Shown: positions 35,510 to 45,452, numbered from the stretch's first letter. The stretch: DNA of 64,000 bases from Candidatus Babelota bacterium (GCA_004375875.1 SOKE01000018.1:1-64000), one strand, 5' to 3'. A program made the numbers and translations. Notes: generated by a model from the sequence alone, not told the origin.

Positions 35510-36622
35510 TTATACTACTTTTGTTGCTGGTTTGTCAGTTTTTTTCTTTGCCTGTTGCTCTTTAGGTTTTGGGATGTTTTGTTTAGTTACCTTAGACGCA
35601 TCTTCCTCAGGAACTTCTGGTTCAAGATGTATCTTAACCACTCCTTCATCAATTATAATCCCAAATTTCTTCTTATCACGTTCTACAGCTTCCTCAATAA
35701 CCTTCATCTCGGCTTCACGATCAATATCATCTTTCAAGAACTCTTTAACCTCATCGAACGGACGATACTGTTTTTCTTCCTTGCTTATCGCATTAACCAC
35801 CCAGAAGACTTTATCGGAACCCTTAACAAGTACTACTGTTGGGAATTTTGTAAGTGATATAATTTTACTACGCAAAGCGTTATCAATACCAACACTAAGT
35901 TCGTTTATCAATTTAAAATCCTGAATTCTTTCACTAAGTCCTTCTTCTTTAGCAATAGTATCAAACTCTTTGCTCTTTCCCTTTACCTTCTCATAGAATT
36001 CTTTTGCTGCATCTTCTTTCTCAAATTTAATACCGACGGTACGAACTCCGCCATGGGATATTACCAACCCTGGAATTTTATCTTTTTTCTCTTCATAAAC
36101 TTTCTTTGCTTGGGCATCGGTTGCCCTTGCTGGCCGATAATCCTGAGTATAATACTTTCTATTGAGCACACGGTTGATTGATAGTAAAAGACGTTCAAAA
36201 TCTTTTCGATACTCTGGTTTTTGATCGATTTTATTTTCAGATACGTAAATATCCATCACCAACTGACCAACCAATCCATTCAAAACATTCTTTTTAATAT
36301 CAGGAATAAATTGCATCATCTGTGTAAGTTGTGGATTCTCTTCAAGTAACCGATTAAATTCCTCATCAAAGCTCTTTAAAGTTATAACCGGAACTCCACC
36401 CTTAGTGACCAATACCTTATCATCTTGGCCACGCAGTTGAACTGGTTTCACTGTTCTATCAGCAGAAGGAATGGTTGGTGCCTCAAACATCTCAGTTACT
36501 TCACCTTTTTTCCCCATTCCAAATTTTTCTTTCACCCATTCCCATGGTGCACATCCAGATAGTACTAGCATCAATATTACTGCATTGGTATACAATGCAT
36601 ACCGCAATATGTTTCCTCTCAT
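35510..36622 (-). CDS. lipoprotein with PpiC/SurA-type peptidyl-prolyl isomerase fold
   Basis: The start at 36622 (MRGNILRYAL) follows an AAGGAT site and gives a proper lipoprotein signal with lipobox LSGC. The mature protein has the N-terminal helical region of SurA/PrsA proteins (VTKGGVPVITLKSFDEEFNRLL; DIKKNVLNGLVGQLVMD) and a parvulin-like segment (ISHGGVRTVGIKFEKEDAA). The extreme C-terminus is rich in Lys/Pro/Glu. It probably assists folding of exported proteins, like the SurA-like product downstream of it. Some catalytic residues of parvulins are not obvious, so it may be chaperone-only. Confidence 0.78.
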   Translation of the reverse strand: MRGNILRYALYTNAVILMLVLSGCAPWEWVKEKFGMGKKGEVTEMFEAPTIPSADRTVKPVQLRGQDDKVLVTKGGVPVITLKSFDEEFNRLLEENPQLTQMMQFIPDIKKNVLNGLVGQLVMDIYVSENKIDQKPEYRKDFERLLLSINRVLNRKYYTQDYRPARATDAQAKKVYEEKKDKIPGLVISHGGVRTVGIKFEKEDAAKEFYEKVKGKSKEFDTIAKEEGLSERIQDFKLINELSVGIDNALRSKIISLTKFPTVVLVKGSDKVFWVVNAISKEEKQYRPFDEVKEFLKDDIDREAEMKVIEEAVERDKKKFGIIIDEGVVKIHLEPEVPEEDASKVTKQNIPKPKEQQAKKKTDKPATKVV

Positions 36623-36751
36623 AGGAAAATCCTTTTTATAATTGTTTATAATTAAAGACATATAACCAAACTTAGCAAAATTACACTGAATTTATGATCT
36701 ATTTATCGTAACGTATGTTCTCTAGTTAATCAAGTTCTCACTTATCCCCTT

Positions 36752-37492
36752 TCATATTTTCTGCAATGAATTTGCAATCAGAAACAGTAGGATACCAGCT
36801 GCAACTGAAGCATTATAAGAAATATCAGCCTTTCGTTGAGCAAGAGTAATCTGTTCCCCTTCAGATAAAATACTCTTGGTAATTCCTATAGCCTCATTGC
36901 CAATTACAAGGCAAAGCGATGTCTGAAAATGAACAGTTCGCACATCTTTTCCGTCAAGCGTTGCCAGGTACAGGTAATATCCAACCTTTTTAAGTTCTTT
37001 AACTGCATGCACTACTGATGGAACTTGATAAATAGTCAAATGTTCAGCAAGACCTGCAGATCTATTAAATGCAGCTGCCGTTAATGGCGCACCGCCCTTT
37101 TTGCAAATGATAACACCATCACAATTGGTACAATAGGCAGAACGCAACATAGCGCCAAGGTTGCCTACATCTTGAATACCATCTAGCAATAGAACAAATG
37201 GGTGCGTGCGTGGATTAAAAAATTTTTTAGCAAACACAAATGGTTGAACACGTGCAACAATACCTTGATGATCAGTTGTTGCCGCAATTTTATGCAATGT
37301 TTCACGTGGTACATAGCGAACCGGAACAGGCTTTTTAGGAAGTAACTGTTTAATATGTTTCCATGCCTTTGGCTCTGGCTTTGTCATGTAAATGGAATAG
37401 AGCTTTCTCTTTTTAGCCTTTAACAGTTCAATAATCGGATGAATACCAAAAACAAGATCTGTATCCTTCTGTCTAATCTTTTTTTTCATCAT
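36752..37492 (-). CDS. rlmB: SpoU-family 23S rRNA 2'-O-ribose methyltransferase
   Basis: A 246-residue SPOUT-class enzyme. An N-terminal substrate-binding domain (VFGIHPIIELLKAKK, 14-28) precedes the knotted catalytic domain: LLDGIQDVGNLGAMLRSA, VIGNEAIGI and SYNASVAAGILLF. These are the three motifs of TrmH/RlmB. RlmB methylates G2251 of 23S rRNA in the ribosomal peptidyl-transferase region. Length is normal. It forms a monocistronic minus-strand unit beside the small plus-strand gene before alr. Confidence 0.9.
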   Translation of the reverse strand: MMKKKIRQKDTDLVFGIHPIIELLKAKKRKLYSIYMTKPEPKAWKHIKQLLPKKPVPVRYVPRETLHKIAATTDHQGIVARVQPFVFAKKFFNPRTHPFVLLLDGIQDVGNLGAMLRSAYCTNCDGVIICKKGGAPLTAAAFNRSAGLAEHLTIYQVPSVVHAVKELKKVGYYLYLATLDGKDVRTVHFQTSLCLVIGNEAIGITKSILSEGEQITLAQRKADISYNASVAAGILLFLIANSLQKI

Positions 37493-37726
37493 TTATCTCA
37501 TAAATAAATTTTGACCTCACAAGCTTTTTTACAATATCTTATCTCTTTTGGCAATACTAATCATTGGAGGTCAAGAGGTCAATTAATCTTACTATGGCTT
37601 AGAATCGTACACCCTATTGACAAAAAGGCCAATACTACTACATTATATCTTGAATATAGGATACTCCCCAACTCCAGAAAATACGAATATAAAAAGTTTA
37701 ATTCTTTGTATATTAAGGAAAAAACT

Positions 37727-37897
37727 ATGAATAAACCAAAATACTTTATATTAACTCCATTCATTTATAGTTTGCTCGCACCTACAGAATCTTTGTGTCA
37801 TACAGATCTTTCCGTTTCAATTGATCAGATGTTTGAGGATATACAAGAGATGCATCGCACAGTGGTAAACATTAAAGCATTATGCTATTCTTTCTAA
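37727..37897 (+). CDS. 56-residue secreted peptide of unknown function
   Basis: The start at 37727 (MNKPKYFILTPFIYSLLAPTE) follows a good AAGGA site, and residues 5-20 look like a signal peptide; the mature peptide would be about 35 residues, acidic, with His and two Cys (LCHTD, ALCYSF). A longer frame to 37511 lacks protein-like character. It ends 27 bases before alr and may share its transcript. Too short for a family call. Confidence 0.5.
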   Translation: MNKPKYFILTPFIYSLLAPTESLCHTDLSVSIDQMFEDIQEMHRTVVNIKALCYSF

Positions 37898-37924
37898 AAA
37901 AACTATAGCTTATTCAAAAACAAT

Positions 37925-39070
37925 ATGCTTACAATACTATCTAGCTGGGTTGAAATTAGTAAAAGTGCATTTGATCATAATATCCGTACTTACCGGTCTA
38001 TAATTAACCCAGACAAAAAGCTTGGCATTATTATTAAATCAAATGCATATGGACATGATACAGTCACTATAGCTCGTCTGTGCCAAGAACATCAATATGT
38101 AGATTGGATCTGCCCCAACAGTCTTTCAGAAGCACTGTCGATAAGAAATGTTGGTATTACTAAACCAATTCTTGTCATATGTAATATTGATGACAATCCA
38201 GCTTTAGCTATAGTCAATAAAATTGATTTAATCGGTTATAGTATCGATCAAATAAAAAAGCTCAATGAAATAGGCAACCAAAAAAATCAACCAGTATACA
38301 TTCACCTAAAAGTTGATACGGGTATGGGACGTCTGGGATTTCTCCCTGAGGAGCTGTTTTCAGCACTAGAACAAATTATGCATCTTCCTTATATACGCAT
38401 ACGCGGTCTTTTTAGTCATTTTGCCAAATCATCAGCAGCAAATCTAAATTACACTCATTATCAAGTCAAACGTTTTAAAACAATTGTACAAAAATTAAAA
38501 CAAAGGAAAATTGAAATACCTCTCCGTCACCTGGCAAACTCTGCAGCTATTCCTCTTATCTCCTTAGAGGAAGCAAACATGGTTCGTTTGGGAACTGGTG
38601 CATTTGGATTATATCCTTCTCATGCCAATACTATTCTCACAAAAAATCAACATCCTAGCTTCTCTCTTAAACCTATACTTACATGGAAAACACACATATT
38701 GCACATCAAAAAAGTTCCCTCTAACAGTTTTATTGGCTACGGTAGAAGCTATAAAACAAATCGTAACACCACTATAGGATTTCTCCCCTTAGGCTTTTAT
38801 GAAGGCCTTAATATACAATTGAGCAATAAAGGGGTAGTTTTGCTTTCAAGACAGCAAAAATACGCACCTATCATTGGAAGAATTTGTATGAATATAACTA
38901 TGATTGATCTGACTGATATAGATACTGTTGCCCAAGGTGATGAGGTCACTCTTATTGCTAATAAGCCACAAATAAATCCTGAAGCTATCGAACACTTAAT
39001 CAATACTGGTAATCTACGTGAAATAACAAGTCGAATTATCGCCAGCATTCCACGTTTTATTGTTTCCTAG
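37925..39070 (+). CDS. alr: alanine racemase
   Basis: Alr makes D-Ala for peptidoglycan. The 381-residue PLP enzyme has the Schiff-base lysine in IIKSNAYGHD (Lys38), VDTGMGRLGF, the HLANSAA region, the catalytic Tyr in FIGYGRSY (about residue 270), and GRICMNITMIDLTD (about 320-333). All motifs are in order. Length is typical. It is preceded 27 bases upstream by the small secreted peptide gene. No other D-Ala enzyme (Ddl) appears in the window. Confidence 0.95.
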   Translation: MLTILSSWVEISKSAFDHNIRTYRSIINPDKKLGIIIKSNAYGHDTVTIARLCQEHQYVDWICPNSLSEALSIRNVGITKPILVICNIDDNPALAIVNKIDLIGYSIDQIKKLNEIGNQKNQPVYIHLKVDTGMGRLGFLPEELFSALEQIMHLPYIRIRGLFSHFAKSSAANLNYTHYQVKRFKTIVQKLKQRKIEIPLRHLANSAAIPLISLEEANMVRLGTGAFGLYPSHANTILTKNQHPSFSLKPILTWKTHILHIKKVPSNSFIGYGRSYKTNRNTTIGFLPLGFYEGLNIQLSNKGVVLLSRQQKYAPIIGRICMNITMIDLTDIDTVAQGDEVTLIANKPQINPEAIEHLINTGNLREITSRIIASIPRFIVS

Positions 39071-39178
39071 ACAGAATCATAAAATGACTTGTTTTTTATC
39101 AAGCTTTTTTTTGACTTTTTACTAGAATTTTCGATAAATAGTGAAATCCATTTAAAACTCAAATCTAGAAAAACATTT

Positions 39179-40996
39179 TTACAAAGTATGTCGTATACGC
39201 TCTTGAATTTTAAAAATCAATAATGAAATAGCGGCTGGAGTCATTCCCGGAATTAATGCAGCCTGAGCAATATTGGCTGGCTTATATCGCATCAGTTTTT
39301 CTTGCAATTCACATGAAAGTCCCGACATACCAAAATAATTAAGCGTTTGTGAAAGGGAAAGCATTTTGTATTGTTTAACACGTTTGATATCACGCTCTTC
39401 ACGTTTAAGATAAGGTTCATAAATAATTTCTGCCTGGATTGTTCTAAGCACACGACTAGATAACACTTTACCAGTCCTTTTGAAAATTTGCTCTTTATCG
39501 TAAGTACTTTCAGCAAAAAGTTCCAACAACTCCTTTTTTGAACAGGTTGCACGTAATTGAACAAATGTTTGACCGATTTTTTTCTGATCTTTGCAAAAAA
39601 CTTCATACAGGTGATTATCAATCAGTCCCAGTTTATAGCCTTTTGGCATAAGACGAGAAAAAGCATTATCTTGTCTAAGTGTTAAACGATACTCTGCGCG
39701 TGAAGTAAACATACGATATGGCTCATCAACACCTAATGAGATCAAATCATCAATCATAATACCAATATAACTTTCAGTTCGATCAAGTATAAAAGGTTCT
39801 TTATTTGCATGCTTTAAATGTGCATTTATACCAGCAACCAAACCTTGCCCTGCCGCCTCTTCATAACCAGTCGTTCCATTAATTTGACCAGCAAGAAATA
39901 ATCCTTCAATCTCCTTAAGCTCGAGAGTTGGGCTAAGTTGTTGTGGATACACAAAATCATACTCAACAGCATAACCCGAACGTGTTATGATTGCATTTTC
40001 AAATCCTTTGATTGATCGAATATATTTCAATTGAACTTCATATGGCAGTGATGTAGATAACCCATTTGGATAAATCTCTTCACTTGATGCACTTTCTGGC
40101 TCAACAAAGATATGATGTTTTCCCTTATCTGGGAAACGATTAATTTTATCTTCAATTGAGGGACAATAGCGAGGTCCTATACTAGTAATCGAACCATTAA
40201 ACAGAGCAGAAAGATGACGATTTTTTCTGATTATTTCATGTGTTTTCTGATTGGTATAAGCAATATAACATGGATGTGTATTAATTACTTTGTGAGGCGA
40301 AAACTCAAATAAATAAGACAATTCATCCGGTTCTTGATAAGTAAGTTTTGAAAAATCAATGCTTGAACGCAATAATCGCGGGGGTGTCCCTGTTTTAAGA
40401 CGCCCTATTTTAATTCCGACCTGCTGCAACCAAGAAGAAAGGTGTACTGATGCCTCTTCGCCTTGACGTCCAGCTTGATAGTTAGCCATTCCAATATGAA
40501 TCTGTCCTCGTAAAAATGTCCCTGTAGTAATAACCACTGTTTGCGCCCGATATATCGTTCCATCACGCAAACGCACCCCACAGACCTTTTTGTTTTTATC
40601 AAGAAGAATTTCTTCAACCATACCCATACGCAGACTAAGATTTTGCAGCTGTTCTAACATCTGCTTGCTCAAACGATTATATGCATATTTATCGATTTGT
40701 AAGCGCAATCCTTGAACAGCAGGCCCCTTTCGCGTATTGAGCATACGTGCTTGCAGATAAGTTTGCGTGCACAATTTAGGCATAAGCCCTCCAAGTGCAC
40801 TTATTTCATAAACAATGTGACCCTTACCAATACCACCAATAGATGGATTGCAGGACATCATACCAATTGTATCTAAGTGAAGCGTTATAAGCAGCGTTTT
40901 AGACCCCATTTTTGCGGCAGCATGTGCAGCCTCTATACCAGCATGACCACCACCAATAACAAGAACATCAAATTCATATTTCTGTTTCATAGTCAT
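39179..40996 (-). CDS. mnmG: tRNA uridine-5-carboxymethylaminomethyl enzyme MnmG
   Basis: MnmG, with MnmE, modifies U34 of several tRNAs. The 605-residue protein has the FAD-binding motif VIGGGHAGIEAAHAAAKMG (13-31), the redox-Cys region MSCNPSIGGIGKGH, GRQGEEASVHLS, and a C-terminal helical domain ending IPGMTPAAISLLIFKIQ. Length matches the family. The start could be 40996 or Met at 40990; no strong ribosome site is seen. It is alone; MnmE is outside the window. Confidence 0.96.
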   Translation of the reverse strand: MTMKQKYEFDVLVIGGGHAGIEAAHAAAKMGSKTLLITLHLDTIGMMSCNPSIGGIGKGHIVYEISALGGLMPKLCTQTYLQARMLNTRKGPAVQGLRLQIDKYAYNRLSKQMLEQLQNLSLRMGMVEEILLDKNKKVCGVRLRDGTIYRAQTVVITTGTFLRGQIHIGMANYQAGRQGEEASVHLSSWLQQVGIKIGRLKTGTPPRLLRSSIDFSKLTYQEPDELSYLFEFSPHKVINTHPCYIAYTNQKTHEIIRKNRHLSALFNGSITSIGPRYCPSIEDKINRFPDKGKHHIFVEPESASSEEIYPNGLSTSLPYEVQLKYIRSIKGFENAIITRSGYAVEYDFVYPQQLSPTLELKEIEGLFLAGQINGTTGYEEAAGQGLVAGINAHLKHANKEPFILDRTESYIGIMIDDLISLGVDEPYRMFTSRAEYRLTLRQDNAFSRLMPKGYKLGLIDNHLYEVFCKDQKKIGQTFVQLRATCSKKELLELFAESTYDKEQIFKRTGKVLSSRVLRTIQAEIIYEPYLKREERDIKRVKQYKMLSLSQTLNYFGMSGLSCELQEKLMRYKPANIAQAALIPGMTPAAISLLIFKIQERIRHTL

Positions 40997-41062
40997 TTAA
41001 ATTTATATTAGTATTGTGAGGATATATATAATGCTAAAAATAGTAGACTCGCTTAAATTTAT

Positions 41063-41095
41063 ATGCAGAAGTGTCACTTGAAGACACTTCTGCAT
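41063..41095. repeat. perfect 13-bp inverted repeat upstream of mnmG
   Basis: atgcagaagtgtc (41063-41075) is the reverse complement of gacacttctgcat (41083-41095), with a 7-base loop. It lies 67-99 bases before the mnmG ATG. No T run follows on either strand. It could be a leader hairpin, an operator, or a repeat element end. Confidence 0.85.
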
Positions 41096-41289
41096 GCTTT
41101 ATAGCGTTACTTGAATAAGCATAGTCTTTGGCATCATGATCTATTGTTAGTATAGACAGACCATAAGGAATTATCAATATGTCAATTATTCACCATAATT
41201 CTATGCCTATCTTAAACCTCCATTTCCCCAACCTTATATAAAATTCCCACAGCAGAATAGCTGAGGAAAAAAGAAATAAAGATATGTGA

Positions 41290-41970
41290 TTAATTGTGCT
41301 TAATTCTACCTATTATACGACTTACAAATCCAATATCTCTTTTGCCTGCAAATACCAGATTTTCCAATAATTCTTTAAATTTTGTAAGCTCTTCAGATAA
41401 AGAGTCATTACCAAACCTTTTCGTCAAAATTAAAATAGCCTCATTCAAACTTGCTTTTAATTTCTCTATGCAAGCCAAAAGTACATTAACATGGTTCTCG
41501 AAAATTTTCGCAATTTTATAGCTATTCGTCCCATTTTTCGTTCTTTCATAAGGATGCAGATCATTAGACAAGGCAGTCAGTCTTTTATAAAATTCATCTG
41601 CAACTAATTGTATCATTGAAAGCACTTTACACCAAGATGAATCACCTGCTACACTGACTTTCAACAACTTGAGTGGACGCAATACCTTATCATCCAAGCC
41701 CTTAGCTAATCCTTTGAACGCCCAAACAAAATCCTTAAAGGTCCATCCATCTTTTGCATAGGAACCCTCACACAGTTTGATTAAACAATCTTTAGCAACA
41801 TTAAGCAACGACTGTGCGTCTTTAACTATATTCTGTACCCTTTCTTGAATTTGATTATCTGAAACAGGTAGAGCCGCTGCCATTGCTCCCTTAGTTTGCA
41901 CAGATAAAAGGACTACACTACTAGTAAATAACAAACAAAACATTATTTTCTTTATACTATTTACTTTCAT
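41290..41970 (-). CDS. secreted helical protein of unknown function
   Basis: A 226-residue protein with a long signal peptide (MFCLLFTSSVVLLSVQTKGAMAA, residues 10-32). The rest is rich in Lys, Leu and Ala and almost entirely helical (QIQERVQNIVKDAQSLL; FVWAFKGLAKGLDDKVL), with two Cys in CLIKLC and others (WCKVL, LLACIEK). A GGAGG site precedes the ATG. It has no relatives that I recognise and lies alone. Confidence 0.65.
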   Translation of the reverse strand: MKVNSIKKIMFCLLFTSSVVLLSVQTKGAMAAALPVSDNQIQERVQNIVKDAQSLLNVAKDCLIKLCEGSYAKDGWTFKDFVWAFKGLAKGLDDKVLRPLKLLKVSVAGDSSWCKVLSMIQLVADEFYKRLTALSNDLHPYERTKNGTNSYKIAKIFENHVNVLLACIEKLKASLNEAILILTKRFGNDSLSEELTKFKELLENLVFAGKRDIGFVSRIIGRIKHN

Positions 41971-42310
41971 TATTTAACCTCCTGAAAAAGGTTATTCCTA
42001 CAACAACTGCATTCATCACCCCTATACATCTATGTCCCACAGCAATCACAATCACTATGTAGATGTAAAGATATTATCTTTAGAAACGTACAGTTCTCCA
42101 TTTTTTAAGAAATTTTAAGAAAAGAAAAAACCTCCAGAATAAAATTAAGTTCAATAGGTAGACTAAAAAATTATACTCCAAATGATTATGTCAGAGACCA
42201 GTTATACTTTAACATGATAAAAGAGCTTGGAAGTACCTGTTATATTTGATAGTATACACAGAATATAATCTTTTTCAATGTTTATACAATAAAAAATTAC
42301 ATTTAGTCAT
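41971..42310. other. 340-base AT-rich region between divergent genes
   Basis: No gene is seen. It must contain the promoter of the 41290 gene (minus) and of mraY (plus). The mraY ATG has no clear ribosome site. An 8-bp inverted repeat (tacatcta/tagatgta) around 42023-42067 is too widely spaced to be called functional. Confidence 0.4.
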
Positions 42311-43375
42311 ATGATATATCATATTGCTTATGCATTAAAACCCTATTTGGCTGCATTAAATCTTGTACATTATGTTAGTTTTCGTGCAATAGCAGCGCTA
42401 TTAAGCGCACTTATATTTTCCCTTTTATTCGGCAATTGGTTTATTACAAAATTTCGCATATTATTTGCTTCCAAAACTCGACCATGGGTACCTGAAAGAC
42501 ATAAAATAAAGGATAACCTACCTACTATGGGTGGGCTTTTTATTATTACTACTGTTATACTTACCAGTCTACTTTGGTCAGATCTATCAAAACCAATAGT
42601 TTGGATCTTTTTACTTTCTCTTATTAGTTTTGGCTCTATTGGTTTTTGGGATGATTGGTGTAAAATTCATTACAATCGTGGCATGCCAGCCTCACATAAA
42701 TTCATACTACAATGGCTCATGGCGTTAATCATTACTGGATTATGGATATATGTAGGCAATGCTTCAACGGTACTCTCATTCCCATTCTTTAAGAATCTAA
42801 ATCCCAATCTTGGTCTATTTTTTATTCCATGGGCAATGTTTATTATGGTAGGCTCCTGTAACGCTGTTAACCTAACTGATGGTCTCGATGGCCTTGCAAT
42901 CGGGTCACTTATGCCAAATTTTGCAACCTTTTCACTTATCTGTTATTTGGCCGGCAATGCAAAATTTGCTCATTATTTACATATCCCCTTTTCTGGAAGC
43001 GCAGAAATAACCATTCTAGGTGCAACACTAGTCGGCGTATCACTTGGGTTTTTGTGGTACAACACATATCCTGCACAAATTTTTATGGGCGATGTAGGAT
43101 CACTTGCACTTGGTGGGGGCCTTGCATTTATGGCACTTACGTCAAAACAAGAGCTCCTTTTGCTCTTATCGGGTGGACTTTTTGTACTCGAGACACTCTC
43201 AGTTATCATTCAAATATGCTCCCATAAATTTCTGGGATACCGCATCTTTAAAATGGCACCCTTACATCATCATTTTGAACTGCTTGGATGGCAAGAATCA
43301 AAAATCACCGTACGTTTTGCTATTATCTCACTCATATTATGTCTGCTCGCTCTCATTAGCCTTAAAATTCGATAA
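42311..43375 (+). CDS. mraY: phospho-MurNAc-pentapeptide translocase MraY
   Basis: MraY transfers phospho-MurNAc-pentapeptide to undecaprenyl phosphate, making lipid I. The 354-residue protein has ten transmembrane segments and the family motifs: DNLPTMGG, WDDWCK (Asp pair), NAVNLTDGLDGLAIG, GDVGSLALGG and PLHHHFELLGW. All are intact. It stands apart from murG (8 kb) and the other mur genes are not here. Next gene tpiA follows 73 bases on. Confidence 0.97.
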   Translation: MIYHIAYALKPYLAALNLVHYVSFRAIAALLSALIFSLLFGNWFITKFRILFASKTRPWVPERHKIKDNLPTMGGLFIITTVILTSLLWSDLSKPIVWIFLLSLISFGSIGFWDDWCKIHYNRGMPASHKFILQWLMALIITGLWIYVGNASTVLSFPFFKNLNPNLGLFFIPWAMFIMVGSCNAVNLTDGLDGLAIGSLMPNFATFSLICYLAGNAKFAHYLHIPFSGSAEITILGATLVGVSLGFLWYNTYPAQIFMGDVGSLALGGGLAFMALTSKQELLLLLSGGLFVLETLSVIIQICSHKFLGYRIFKMAPLHHHFELLGWQESKITVRFAIISLILCLLALISLKIR

Positions 43376-43448
43376 TTCCTGTCTATTTTTGCACATTTAC
43401 CATCATTGCGGTATATCTCTATGTTATACATAACCAGAAAGGAAACAG

Positions 43449-44216
43449 ATGAAACTAAATACCTTTATTTTTGTCGCCAATTGGAAAATGCAACTCTCAT
43501 TTAATGAAACAGAAGAGCTAGCCAGGGAATATTTTGAACATTTGACTCTGATCAAAAAAATTCCCAATTTACGCATAATACTATGTCCTTCATTTCCTGC
43601 TCTTTTTCCGTTAAGCCGTCTTTTTAAAAATTCAGAAATCAAATTAGGAGCACAAGATTGTTCTCAATTCCGTGCTGGCGCATATACTGGACAGGTCTGT
43701 GCAAAATCAATTGCTGAGCTCGGGTGCCATTATTGTATTATTGGTCATAGTGAACGGCGCCATTACAACCATGAAACAAATACTGAGATAGCTGATAAGG
43801 TTCAACGGCTTTTAGAGCAAGAGTTACAACCAATTATCTGTGTTGGTGAAACAAAACAAGAATATAAAGAACAAAAAGCGTTTACTGCATTAGAACAACA
43901 ATTAGAACCAGTTTTGACACGTATTGCTGATATTGGCATCTCTCATGAGCCAATCCATATCGCTTATGAGCCTATTTGGTCAATAGGAACAGGCATAGTC
44001 CCTTCAAATACCTACCTCAATGAAATTTTTACCTGGATAGAAGATCATACTCAAAAGATTCTAGGAAAAGAACGTGTAGTAGGTCTTCTTTATGGAGGAA
44101 GTGTCTCAGAACAAACAATAGCTGCCCTCAAGAAGGTAAAGAAAATCTCAGGCCTTTTGATAGGGGAAGCAAGTCTCGATTTCCAAAAATTTAATAATAT
44201 AGTAAACTTAATATAG
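43449..44216 (+). CDS. tpiA: triose-phosphate isomerase
   Basis: TpiA interconverts DHAP and glyceraldehyde 3-phosphate. The 255-residue protein has the substrate-binding NWKM (Lys13), GHSERR with the catalytic His, AYEPIWSIGTG with the catalytic Glu, and the phosphate-binding LYGGSV. Length is normal. An AAAGGAA site precedes the ATG. It is followed by secG with a 43-base gap. Together with gpsA it gives a glycolysis-to-phospholipid link. Confidence 0.97.
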   Translation: MKLNTFIFVANWKMQLSFNETEELAREYFEHLTLIKKIPNLRIILCPSFPALFPLSRLFKNSEIKLGAQDCSQFRAGAYTGQVCAKSIAELGCHYCIIGHSERRHYNHETNTEIADKVQRLLEQELQPIICVGETKQEYKEQKAFTALEQQLEPVLTRIADIGISHEPIHIAYEPIWSIGTGIVPSNTYLNEIFTWIEDHTQKILGKERVVGLLYGGSVSEQTIAALKKVKKISGLLIGEASLDFQKFNNIVNLI

Positions 44217-44259
44217 GAGCTAACAGCTCACTATGTAAATTTAATATTTTGGAGAAAAT

Positions 44260-44619
44260 ATGTTTTTTTTAAGTCTTTTAATTAGTTTATTATGCATTGA
44301 TGCTCTATTACTTATTCTGATCATACTCATTCAAAAGGGTAAAGGAAATATGGGGCTTGGTAGCCTTGGTGGTGGCGCACAGATTCTCTTTGGTGGATCA
44401 GGAGGTCAAGATCTGTTTCAAAAAGTTACCTGGATACTTGGCGGTATTTTCATGGCAGGATCCTTGATCTTATCGATTCTGTGGAGCAGAAGCGCAAGTC
44501 AATCCTATCAGATACAACAAGTACCAGTTCAATCTCGACCATTTGAACAATCAATGCCACAACAAACACAAGAGCAAGGAATACCAAAACAACAAAATCA
44601 ACCAACGCCAAAACCATAA
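44260..44619 (+). CDS. secG: preprotein translocase subunit SecG
   Basis: A 119-residue protein with two transmembrane segments (about 2-23 and 54-72) separated by KGKGNMGLGSLGGG and FGGSGGQDLF, the SecG signature loop. SecG speeds SecYEG-dependent export; the many signal-peptide proteins here would use it. The C-terminal tail is Gln/Pro-rich and low in complexity, a variable region in SecG. A TTGGAG site precedes the ATG. Confidence 0.92.
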   Translation: MFFLSLLISLLCIDALLLILIILIQKGKGNMGLGSLGGGAQILFGGSGGQDLFQKVTWILGGIFMAGSLILSILWSRSASQSYQIQQVPVQSRPFEQSMPQQTQEQGIPKQQNQPTPKP

Positions 44620-44672
44620 ATAAGAGCATAATAAGCTATGTAGTTTAAAAAGGATAAAAAGAGTAGGCTTTC

Positions 44673-45452
44673 GTGGTTACTAATATTATCACTGTAATCG
44701 GTTACTATACACTGGGCATTAGCAACAAATTAGGTAGATTTGTTGTCTTTCTTGGCAGAGCGCTGCGTACTCTTTTTTGTACCCACCTTAAAATACACAA
44801 AACATTCGTTGAGGCAAACAGAATTGGAATTGAATCATTTCTTATTGCTGTTCTAACTGGATCATTTGCTGGCATGGTTTTTGCACTTCAGTCGTATGTT
44901 GGTTTTCAACGGGTTGGAGGAGTACAGTTCATCGGCGCTGTAGTTGCACAAGCTATGGTTCGCGAGCTTGGACCAGTTCTGACAGGACTTATGGTAACTG
45001 GCCGTGCAGGATCTGCAATCGCAGCGGAAATTGGAGCTATGCGCATAACCGAACAAATTGATGCGCTCAGAACATTACGCATTAATGTCTATCAATATTT
45101 GATTGTACCGCGCATCCTTGCGGGAACTGTTATTATTCCCTGTTTAACCGCATTTACTATGATTTGCGGTATTATTGGTGGATACATCATATGTGTTTAT
45201 GTACTTGAACTAAGTCCTGAGGATTATATAAACAGCATTAAAACATACGTTGAATGGGCAGATATACAGGGTGGCCTGATAAAGGCAAGCTTTTTCGGTT
45301 TTATTCTCACCTGGGTTGGTACGTACAAAGGATTTCACGCAAGCGGTGGCGCGCGTGGTGTTGGTAATGCTACAACACAAAGCGTTGTCACTAGTTCCAT
45401 AATAATTTTAATAACCAACTACTTCCTCACAAAAATGTTGGAAAAACTCTAA
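44673..45452 (+). CDS. mlaE: phospholipid-transport ABC permease MlaE
   Basis: A 259-residue MlaE-family permease. It has the family LGPVLTGLMVTGRAG motif and the AEIGAMRITEQIDAL segment, plus five transmembrane helices. It starts with GTG. In known systems MlaE sits with MlaF, MlaD and MlaB to move lipids between inner and outer membrane. Here mlaF follows 15 bases on; mlaD and mlaB are missing, so an additional substrate-binding subunit must be encoded elsewhere. An outer membrane is thereby implied. Confidence 0.9.
   Translation: MVTNIITVIGYYTLGISNKLGRFVVFLGRALRTLFCTHLKIHKTFVEANRIGIESFLIAVLTGSFAGMVFALQSYVGFQRVGGVQFIGAVVAQAMVRELGPVLTGLMVTGRAGSAIAAEIGAMRITEQIDALRTLRINVYQYLIVPRILAGTVIIPCLTAFTMICGIIGGYIICVYVLELSPEDYINSIKTYVEWADIQGGLIKASFFGFILTWVGTYKGFHASGGARGVGNATTQSVVTSSIIILITNYFLTKMLEKL

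Noticed and set aside
37511-37726. N-terminal extension of the 56-residue secreted peptide
   Set aside because: The extra 72 codons look non-coding and the AAGGA site sits at the later Met.
39088-39112. Short hairpin with a T run after alr as a terminator
   Set aside because: Only a 4-bp stem forms, too weak to call despite the T run.
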